Part shown: positions 5,868-10,659 of the stretch, one piece after another
How the letters are laid out: every line of letters begins with the position of its first letter
Numbering within the stretch: position 1 is the stretch's first letter
Assembly: GCA_014238775.1 (NCBI GenBank)
Contig: JABAAK010000051.1
Coordinates: 1 to 10,659, forward strand
DNA from: Candidatus Paceibacter sp.
GTDB lineage: Bacteria; Patescibacteriota; Minisyncoccia; Phycocordibacterales; JABAAK01
Direction of reading: 5' to 3'
Length of the DNA stretch: 10,659 bases
Notes under the pieces: model-generated
Database searches by the model: none
What the model saw: only the letters and a program-made list of their open reading frames with translations
What the model was told of the DNA's origin: nothing
Translations under genes and position numbers: made by a program

Positions 5868-6446
5868 CTATTTTTGGACCACATCTATGATTCCAAACCT
5901 TCTTGCCTCTTCTGCTGTCATAAAATTATCTCTCTCTACAGCTTTGTTTATCTCCTCTATTTTTTTTCCAGTGTTTGTAGATAAGATTTTATTTAAGGAT
6001 TTTTTCATATTTTCCATTCTTTTTGCAGCTATTGCAACATCAGTTGTCTGTCCTTCAACACCTCCGTGTGGTTGGTGAACCATAATCTCTGCGTTTCTTA
6101 ATGCAGATCTTTTTCCTTTTGTTCCGCAAGAAAGTATCACAGCAGCAGCAGAAGCAGCCTGCCCGACACAAACAGTTCTTACATCACACTTTATGTGGTT
6201 CATGGTATCTAATATAGCCATTGCTGCGTTCACCTCTCCTCCTTGTGAATTGATATATAAAGATATGTCATTTTTTGATTTTTTAGAAGCCAAAAACAAA
6301 AGTTGTGCAATTATTGTATTTGCAGAATGATTGTCTATTGCCCCAGAAAGAAACACTATACCATCCTCAAGGAGTCTAGAAAAGATATCATAAGATCTCT
6401 CCCCGTCTGTTGTTTTGTCTATTACCATTGGTATTATGTTATTCAT
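5868..6446 (-). CDS. clpP: ATP-dependent Clp protease proteolytic subunit ClpP
   Basis: ClpP is the serine peptidase barrel that degrades proteins unfolded by ClpX, ClpA or ClpC. At 192 residues it has normal length. The catalytic triad is visible: Ser99 in GQAASAAAV, His124 in MVHQPHGG and Asp173 in ERDNFMTAEEA. The N-terminal segment VIDKTTDGERSYDIFSRLL is the family start, so there is little or no propeptide. The near-universal SPGG element reads SQGG (67-70), and GQAASMGA reads GQAASAAA. The ATG at 6446 lies 32 bases after the tig stop in an almost pure AT spacer with two overlapping TATAAT sequences but no -35. clpP may thus be read from the ppa-tig transcript, from a local start, or both. 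No ClpX or other unfoldase gene is in the window. Confidence 0.96.
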   Translation of the reverse strand: MNNIIPMVIDKTTDGERSYDIFSRLLEDGIVFLSGAIDNHSANTIIAQLLFLASKKSKNDISLYINSQGGEVNAAMAILDTMNHIKCDVRTVCVGQAASAAAVILSCGTKGKRSALRNAEIMVHQPHGGVEGQTTDVAIAAKRMENMKKSLNKILSTNTGKKIEEINKAVERDNFMTAEEARRFGIIDVVQK

Positions 6447-6478
6447 ATATTTATTATATTATATTTTTTTGCTATCTG

Positions 6479-7537
6479 CTAGAGTTTTAAGTCCTTGTCT
6501 ATTTTTAGCACTATTTTTTCTAGATATTCAAAAACTTTTTCATTTGTAATTGCTGTATGTACATATACCTCTAAGTGTTGTTTTGTAGCGTTTTTGTATT
6601 TTTTTTGAAGAGAAACAACCTGCTCATTTACAATTTTTTCGTCTGGATAAATCTTGTTTTCTCCAGCAATAAAATTAAAGAGTATTTGTGTTTTTGCTCT
6701 TTTTTCCGCTTCAGCGCGCAGTGTTTCTTTGAACTCTTCTTCTGTGATATTTTTGTCCTTCATGTAATCCTCTATCGTTGTGTTTAGTCTTTTTGCATCT
6801 TGTTTAAACACCTCTAAACCATTTTCTGCTTCTCTGTCAATAAAAACTTTTGGCACATCATAATCTATGTCCGATAATAATTTTTCTGTTATATCTTTTC
6901 TGATTTGATATTTATTTTGTGTTTGTTTTTCTTGAAAAACTGCTTTTTTAATCATTTCTCTAAAGTTTTCTACAGAGGTTGCTGATGGGTATATCTTTTG
7001 TATTGTTTCAATTGTCAAATCTGGCAGATCACTATCTTTTTCAGGTACCTTTTCTTCTTTGTTTTCCTCTCGAAAAATATTTTTTTTGATATCTGAAATG
7101 ATTTCATCTACTTCTTTGTTTGATGTTTCTTTTGGTGTGTCTGATTGTTTAATGTCTTTAAGTAATTCGTTTAAATCAGGTAAATCAACTTTTGTTATAG
7201 ACTCTAGTTTCACAGTAAACTTTGCATTACTTTTAGTTGCTATGCTGTCTATTTGGATACTAGGTTTGTCCACTGGCACTATCTTGTTCTGTGCAAAAAA
7301 ATCTGGAAGTTTTTTTAAAATAGCAATTTTTGTCGCCTCTGTTGTTATCACTAGTTCGCCGTACTTCTTTTCTACCTCTGTATATGGAACCTTACCTGGT
7401 CTAAATCCATCAAAAGTGGTTCCTATAGATATGTTTTTTGCGGCATCATTTTTGTATTTTTCTATTTCTTCAGCTAATATCTCGCCTTTTATTTCTACAA
7501 AACCTGTATCTTTTTTTTCTATTTGAAAATTTTCCAT
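6479..7537 (-). CDS. tig: Trigger factor lacking the PPIase domain
   Basis: Trigger factor is the ribosome-bound chaperone that meets nascent chains at the exit tunnel. The N-terminal ribosome-binding domain (about 1-125) contains the signature GFRPGKVP (44-51), which contacts the large subunit. The C-terminal helical chaperone domain (about 168-352) has the usual pattern of a SVENFREMIKKAV helix, then I-E-KLL, DVP-FIDRE and a long coiled region. Between them, where canonical proteins carry an FKBP-type peptidyl-prolyl isomerase domain of about 95 residues, there is only a short charged linker (about 155-168, rich in Glu and Lys). The total is 352 residues against about 430 in E. coli. The ATG at 7537 starts one base after the stop of the upstream small membrane protein gene, implying cotranscription. 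The reading frame is open throughout, so this is a designed loss, not a frameshift. Confidence 0.9.
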   Translation of the reverse strand: MENFQIEKKDTGFVEIKGEILAEEIEKYKNDAAKNISIGTTFDGFRPGKVPYTEVEKKYGELVITTEATKIAILKKLPDFFAQNKIVPVDKPSIQIDSIATKSNAKFTVKLESITKVDLPDLNELLKDIKQSDTPKETSNKEVDEIISDIKKNIFREENKEEKVPEKDSDLPDLTIETIQKIYPSATSVENFREMIKKAVFQEKQTQNKYQIRKDITEKLLSDIDYDVPKVFIDREAENGLEVFKQDAKRLNTTIEDYMKDKNITEEEFKETLRAEAEKRAKTQILFNFIAGENKIYPDEKIVNEQVVSLQKKYKNATKQHLEVYVHTAITNEKVFEYLEKIVLKIDKDLKL

Positions 7538-7538
7538 A

Positions 7539-7865
7539 TTATATACCTATTTCTTCTGCTAATTTTTCAACCTCTTTTGCTGTTATACCTTCATCTTCTA
7601 TTATTTTTTCAATAAGGATGTTTATATCCTCTTCAGTTATGTGGTCGTTTTCTGTTTGCAGTAGCAACTTGCTTTCTCCTTGGTCCTTGGTTAGTGTGTT
7701 GTCATTAAGTAAAGTTGTGTTTTGGTTTTGTATTATCACCCTTCTCTCAAAAATAAAAATAAAGCCATAAGTTCCAGCCACAATCAAAATAAAAAGGACT
7801 ATGACATTTGCAATTGTGGTTCCATATTTTCTGTTTTTTTTAATATTATTTTCAACTTTTTCCAT
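7539..7865 (-). CDS. Small single-pass membrane protein, unknown family
   Basis: I do not recognise this protein of 108 residues. A basic N-terminus (1-15, several Lys, one Arg) precedes one strong membrane helix (about 18-39, rich in Ile, Val, Phe), followed by two Arg. The charge pattern does not settle orientation clearly. After a polar linker (45-72) the C-terminal third is acidic and helical and holds two similar units 18 residues apart: ITEEDINILIEKI (76-88) and ITAKEVEKLAEEI (94-106), both of the form I-T-x-x-[DE]-[IV]-x-x-L. There is no Cys and no catalytic signature. It is 19 bases after the gene for a predicted secreted protein and one base before tig, inside the ppa-to-clpP series. 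A membrane anchor or adaptor role is possible but unsupported. The ATG at 7865 has no Shine-Dalgarno sequence. Confidence 0.7.
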   Translation of the reverse strand: MEKVENNIKKNRKYGTTIANVIVLFILIVAGTYGFIFIFERRVIIQNQNTTLLNDNTLTKDQGESKLLLQTENDHITEEDINILIEKIIEDEGITAKEVEKLAEEIGI

Positions 7866-7884
7866 TTTTCTTTAATATTGTAGA

Positions 7885-8505
7885 TTAATATTTATTTTTT
7901 TTAGTTTTTAATTTTATGTATTGTGCTAAAACTATTTCTCTAAAAGAAAAAACTTTTGATACTAAGGCAGATAGTTGTAACTTAGTTTCCACAAAAACCT
8001 GGTCTTGTGTAAAGTCTATTTCTTGTTTAGTTTTTTTATTTTCCAGCAACATTTTATATATATTTTTCGTAACAAAAATGTTTTCCAACGAATCTATTTG
8101 CTCTTTTGTTTCTTTGTGGAAGTCTATAAAATGTTTTTTATTTCCAGAGGGAAAATTTTTACTTACTATATTTTCTATAGAGAAAAGTAATAGGGAGTTT
8201 TGATAAATTCTTTTTACAATTATTTGAGTGTACTCATTGAGTTTTGTTTGTATCCCTTGCAACTCCTTTTCAGTAAAATCATCTTTATATTCCTCTGATG
8301 TGATTTGTACTGTAAAATTAATCTGTTTAGCGGTTTTGTTTAAAAGGTCTTTTATTTCTTCTTTGGTTATCCTACTTTCATCTTTTTGAACCAGTCTTCC
8401 GGATGTTAAAATCGCTTCCGATGTGTTTGTAGTTAAAAATAAAGTTCCTATACAAAAAACCGCAAATATAAATATATGTTTTATTGATGTTTTGTGAGTA
8501 ATCAT
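7885..8505 (-). CDS. Predicted secreted helical protein, unknown family
   Basis: I do not recognise this protein of 206 residues. It opens with a convincing signal peptide: basic residues (4-9), a hydrophobic core (about 11-24) and a likely signal peptidase I site after Ser-Glu-Ala (Ala31). The mature part is about 175 residues, Lys/Glu-rich and predicted mostly helical, without Cys. It has an early ITKEEIKDLL segment (46-55) and a basic C-terminal tail, with an A8 run in the coding strand just before the stop. The early segment resembles the I-T-x-x-[DE]-[IV]-x-x-L units in the next protein, which may hint at a shared ancestry or simply at a common helix-cap pattern. It starts six bases after the ppa stop. 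The ATG at 8505 has the sequence TACTCC before it, the opposite of a Shine-Dalgarno sequence. Export is well supported; function is unknown. Confidence 0.72.
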   Translation of the reverse strand: MITHKTSIKHIFIFAVFCIGTLFLTTNTSEAILTSGRLVQKDESRITKEEIKDLLNKTAKQINFTVQITSEEYKDDFTEKELQGIQTKLNEYTQIIVKRIYQNSLLLFSIENIVSKNFPSGNKKHFIDFHKETKEQIDSLENIFVTKNIYKMLLENKKTKQEIDFTQDQVFVETKLQLSALVSKVFSFREIVLAQYIKLKTKKNKY

Positions 8506-8511
8506 GGAGTA

Positions 8512-9036
8512 TTATTTTTCAAATTTTTCTTTATACAGTTTTTTTGAGTAATGAAAAGCTTCTTTAGCTTCCTTTGCCCCCCCTATTTTTCCAACCTTAA
8601 CAACTTTGTTTTGTAGACCTTTATATGTCTCAAAAAAATGTTGGATTGTTTTTAAGGTGTGTTGATTCATATCTTCAATATCTTGTATTTTGTCCCACCT
8701 TGGGTCGCCTATTGGCACTCCTAAAACCTTATCATCAGCATCTCCATCATCCGTTAAGTAAAGTATTCCTATCGGTCTGACTTTTACTAAAACCCCTTGG
8801 CAGAGTGGAAATGTTGAAAGCACAACAACATCAAGTGCGTCTCCATCATCATAAAATGTTCTAGGTACAAACCCATAGTCTGTTGGATAATCCTGTGCTG
8901 TGTGCATAGTTCTATCCAACATGATAAGACCTGTTTCTTTATCTATCTCATATTTATTTTTTGAGCCTGCTGGAATTTCAATAATAACGTTTATTGAATC
9001 CTCAGTACCGCTCTCTATGTCGTGCATAAAATGCAT
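8512..9036 (-). CDS. ppa: Family I inorganic pyrophosphatase
   Basis: Soluble family I pyrophosphatase hydrolyses pyrophosphate to phosphate with magnesium and pulls biosynthetic reactions forward. Counting from the ATG at 9036 (174 residues), the active-site set is complete: Glu20 in IEIPAGS, Lys28 and Glu30 in KYEIDK, Tyr54 in TDYGFVP, the signature D-G-D-A-L-D (64-69), then Asp96, Asp101 and Lys103 in LTDDGDADDK, and Tyr138-Lys139 in FFETYKG. The frame can be extended upstream to a GTG at 9066, but the family begins M-x-x-x-H-D-I, exactly what the ATG at 9036 gives, and an extended -10 promoter ends seven bases before it. It heads the series ppa, secreted protein, membrane protein, tig, clpP, all with short spacers. 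Confidence 0.95.
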   Translation of the reverse strand: MHFMHDIESGTEDSINVIIEIPAGSKNKYEIDKETGLIMLDRTMHTAQDYPTDYGFVPRTFYDDGDALDVVVLSTFPLCQGVLVKVRPIGILYLTDDGDADDKVLGVPIGDPRWDKIQDIEDMNQHTLKTIQHFFETYKGLQNKVVKVGKIGGAKEAKEAFHYSKKLYKEKFEK

Positions 9037-9043
9037 ATACCCT

Positions 9044-9052
9044 ATACTAACA
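9044..9052 (-). promoter_or_regulatory. Possible extended -10 promoter of ppa
   Basis: The minus strand reads TGTTAGTAT (9052 to 9044): an extended TG element with a -10 that has four of six consensus bases. No -35 is evident. The expected start site near 9037 coincides with the ppa ATG at 9036, so the mRNA would be leaderless. Moderate support only. Confidence 0.4.
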
Positions 9053-9099
9053 TTAAAATGTTTCACTTGGAAATCATTTAGTAGTTTTTGTATATATTT

Positions 9100-9126
9100 A
9101 AAAAAGCCTTATTTTTAAGCTTTTTT
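9100..9126 (-). terminator. Intrinsic terminator of nusA
   Basis: On the minus strand AAAAAAGC (9126 to 9119) pairs with GCTTTTTT (9107 to 9100). Two more base pairs sit above a bulged G, and the loop is AAAAAT. The six T close the 3' arm. It lies 15 bases after the nusA stop and separates nusA from ppa. The stem is AT-rich, so efficiency is uncertain. Confidence 0.7.
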
Positions 9127-9141
9127 GGTTTATTTTTTGTC

Positions 9142-10476
9142 TTATTCGTTAGTTTCTTTTTCTGTTTCGTCCTTGCTTTCTTTTTCTTTATCTGGATTCT
9201 CTATAACTTCTTCACCTTTTTCTTCTTCTGATGGTTTGTTTTCCTCTTCTGTTTTGTCATTTTCGACAGTTTGTTTTTCATTTTTGTATTCTGCATATCT
9301 TTCTTCTCTCTGTTGTACGAATTCAGTTTCATCTACATGTTTTTCTAACACTCCGTCCTTTACAGTCATCATTAATTCATCGGACATGTTTTTGATATCA
9401 AGATCTACTTGAGTCAGTTCCGCTGAAAGTAATATATTTTGCCCACTTCTATCAAATATTGAAGCAATGTCTTCATCCAAAACTTTAACTGTGGCTTTGT
9501 TTGTTTTTTTATCATATATTACAGACGAAATTTTCAACGGTGACAACGCCTCTTCCACAAACAAAGGTATTTCTGAAGTTTTTTCTATTATATCTATATA
9601 TTCTCTCCCTCCATTAAGTTCTCCTCTCACAGCAAGAACTCTGACACCACGAGGTCCCACAAGAGATCCTACTGGATCTATAGTTTCGTCTTCTGTAGAA
9701 GCAGCTATTTTTGTTCTTTGTCCTGGTATTCGAACTATTTTTTCTATTTTTATTTTACCATCTGCTAATTCTGGAGAATTTAAGGAAAAAAGTTTAACAA
9801 TAAAATCAGTAGAGGACCTTGATAAAGTAACAAAGTTACCTCCGCGTGGTTTTTCGTCTATAAATTTTACAAGTGCCCTGACAGACTCACCTTCTCTAAA
9901 TCTCTCTCCTGGTATTTTTTCTTCATACGGTATTTTTGCTATTGTGTTTTTAATGGTTACAAATATCGCACCTCTCTCAAATCTATGAACCACACCAGAG
10001 ACAATCTCCCCTTCTTTTCCTTTCAGGTGTTTCATTACAAGATCTTTTTCTGCCTCCCTTAAACTTTTTGCAAGCATTTGTGCAGCAGACTGTGCAGCTA
10101 TACGACTAAACTCAGATTTAGTGTTGAGTGGAAAAAATATTTTTTCTCCGTTTTCTATATTTGCTTGCACTAGCTTTGCGTCCTCAAGTTTAATATGTCT
10201 CTCTGGATTAAAAAAAACTCTTTTGTCTTCCTCATCAATCCTCTCTTCATCTGGTGCTAAAATGTTTTCATCTGACAAAGCTTCTTTAACTTGAAAAAAA
10301 GACAACTCTCCGTTTTCTCTGTTAAACTTTGAACGAATAACTTGGCTGTTTTTTGCGTATCCTTTTTTGTAAGCAGCAGCAAAAACAGATTCAACTGTCT
10401 CAAACAAAACCTCTTCGTCGATTTTTTTTTCTTCTGCCAGTTGTTTGATTGCAATTTTTAGTTGTTTTAAATCCAT
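9142..10476 (-). CDS. nusA: Transcription termination/antitermination factor NusA
   Basis: NusA binds RNA polymerase and nascent RNA and modulates pausing, intrinsic termination and antitermination. Counted from the ATG at 10476 there are 444 residues. The N-terminal polymerase-binding domain (about 1-150) opens with MDLKQLKIAIKQLAEEKKID and contains an extra acidic stretch (about 68-95) ending in FFNPERHI. The S1 domain follows (about 154-220, with KGKEGEIVSGVV and VTLSRSS). KH1 has IPGQRTKIA (250-258) and DPVGSLVGPRG (267-277). KH2 has GQNILLSAEL (345-354). The last 80 or so residues (361-444) form a highly acidic, low-complexity Glu/Lys tail and not E. coli-type acidic repeat domains. A longer in-frame start (TTG at 10530) would add 18 residues unlike the family, encoded in the leader hairpin, so I reject it. 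No rimP is seen upstream within the window. Monocistronic, with its own terminator. Confidence 0.95.
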   Translation of the reverse strand: MDLKQLKIAIKQLAEEKKIDEEVLFETVESVFAAAYKKGYAKNSQVIRSKFNRENGELSFFQVKEALSDENILAPDEERIDEEDKRVFFNPERHIKLEDAKLVQANIENGEKIFFPLNTKSEFSRIAAQSAAQMLAKSLREAEKDLVMKHLKGKEGEIVSGVVHRFERGAIFVTIKNTIAKIPYEEKIPGERFREGESVRALVKFIDEKPRGGNFVTLSRSSTDFIVKLFSLNSPELADGKIKIEKIVRIPGQRTKIAASTEDETIDPVGSLVGPRGVRVLAVRGELNGGREYIDIIEKTSEIPLFVEEALSPLKISSVIYDKKTNKATVKVLDEDIASIFDRSGQNILLSAELTQVDLDIKNMSDELMMTVKDGVLEKHVDETEFVQQREERYAEYKNEKQTVENDKTEEENKPSEEEKGEEVIENPDKEKESKDETEKETNE

Positions 10477-10502
10477 TTTGTTTTTTGATTTTGATAATGT
10501 GT

Positions 10503-10532
10503 AAAAAGAAAAATCGCCTTCGCGGGGCAATT
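10503..10532 (-). promoter_or_regulatory. Terminator-like hairpin in the nusA leader
   Basis: On the minus strand AATTGCC (10532 to 10526) pairs with GGCGATT (10518 to 10512), seven pairs including one G-T. The loop is CCGCGAA, followed by a T-rich tract TTTCTTTTT (10511 to 10503). It is a small GC-rich island in AT-rich DNA, 26 bases before the nusA ATG. With a promoter upstream it would be a leader attenuator; otherwise it ends a gene outside the window. Confidence 0.55.
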
Positions 10533-10547
10533 CCTCTTAATGTAAGA

Positions 10548-10577
10548 ATTATATAACAGTATTATGATAATTGTACA
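10548..10577 (-). promoter_or_regulatory. Possible nusA promoter P2
   Basis: On the minus strand a perfect TATAAT (10553 to 10548) lies 18 bases downstream of TGTACA (10577 to 10572; four of six consensus bases). The start site would be near 10541, giving a leader of about 64 bases that includes the terminator-like hairpin. Confidence 0.5.
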
Positions 10578-10598
10578 CCCTACAGTCTAATAACTCAA
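10570..10598 (-). promoter_or_regulatory. Possible nusA promoter P1
   Basis: TTGAGT (10598 to 10593) and TACAAT (10575 to 10570) are separated by exactly 17 bases on the minus strand. The -35 lies inside a perfect palindrome (10589-10604). It overlaps P2, so only one may be used. Confidence 0.4.
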
Positions 10599-10604
10599 GT
10601 TATT
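10589..10604. repeat. 16-base palindrome at the nusA promoter
   Basis: AATAACT and AGTTATT form perfect 7-base arms around CA. The site covers the -35 of the candidate promoter P1 and would suit a dimeric regulator. The function is inferred from position alone. The rest of 10531-10659 holds no gene I can see. Confidence 0.4.
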
Positions 10605-10659
10605 GTTCATCAAATACAAGAAAACCTTAAATTTGCTAGTATACTAATATAGTTCTGCG

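Noticed and set aside
7059..7526. A 155-residue plus-strand open frame opposite tig
   Set aside because: It is antisense to a well-supported gene and rich in Ser and Phe, as expected from the complement of a Lys/Glu-rich gene; no start context or motif.
9037..9066. Longer ppa starting at the GTG at 9066
   Set aside because: The family N-terminus matches the ATG at 9036, and the promoter-like element lies within the proposed extension.
9467..9988. A 173-residue plus-strand open frame opposite nusA
   Set aside because: Pure shadow of nusA; no family features and the sense-strand frame explains the conservation.
10477..10530. N-terminal extension of nusA from a TTG at 10530, with AGAGGA two bases before it
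   Set aside because: The extra 18 residues do not resemble NusA, the purine tract is too close to the TTG, and the sequence is better explained as a leader hairpin with a T-rich tract.
10637..10646. 10-base self-complementary TAGTATACTA near the right edge, possibly a plus-strand promoter
   Set aside because: It contains a TATACT but no matching -35, and short AT palindromes are expected by chance; the gene it might serve is outside the window.
1..10659. tRNA, rRNA, CRISPR arrays, insertion sequences or prophage genes
   Set aside because: No cloverleaf-like segment, regularly spaced repeat, transposase or phage gene was found; gaps between genes are all under 200 bases.

Overview
The window is visibly AT-rich and densely packed. 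Reading both strands, I find 13 protein genes and no RNA genes, mobile elements or CRISPR arrays. Several traits point to a small-genome member of the Patescibacteria (Candidate Phyla Radiation, probably a Parcubacteria-type lineage). These are a ComEC without its C-terminal nuclease-like domain, a trigger factor without its PPIase domain, a NusA with a charged tail, divergent but complete glycolytic enzymes, and almost no recognisable Shine-Dalgarno sequences. The lineage is inferred from gene style, not from a marker gene.

Layout. The left edge (1-289, +) holds the C-terminal part of an Fe/Mn superoxide dismutase. It converges with a ComEC-like competence channel (293-1750, -). A 49-base divergent spacer with good promoter elements separates comEC from a plus-strand pair: a HIT-family hydrolase (1800-2216) and murA (2218-3507). 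These converge on a minus-strand glycolytic pair, tpiA-pgk (genes overlapping by 19 bases; 3537-5392).

Upstream of tpiA on the minus strand is a monocistronic HU gene (5460-5732). It has its own promoter and ends in a strong hairpin terminator; the tpiA extended -10 promoter lies at the edge of that hairpin. Further right is a tight minus-strand series: ppa, a predicted secreted protein of unknown family, a small single-pass membrane protein of unknown family, tig and clpP (9036 down to 5868). nusA (9142-10476, -) follows, with its own terminator. Its leader region contains two possible promoters, a 16-base palindrome and a terminator-like hairpin.

Functions. Most genes are core housekeeping: peptidoglycan precursor synthesis (MurA), lower glycolysis (TPI, PGK), pyrophosphate removal (PPase), protein folding and turnover (trigger factor, ClpP), transcription elongation and termination (NusA), nucleoid structure (HU), oxidative defence (SOD) and DNA uptake (ComEC). 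The interest lies in departures from family consensus: Asp for the catalytic Cys in MurA, Ser for the substrate-site Asp in PGK, an altered loop 6 in TPI, His at the outer-sphere position of SOD, and domain losses in trigger factor and ComEC. Also notable are the two unknown exported/membrane proteins between ppa and tig, and promoter architecture suggesting short-leader or leaderless mRNAs. I see no unmistakable new multi-gene system; the best candidate is the unknown pair at 7539-8505.
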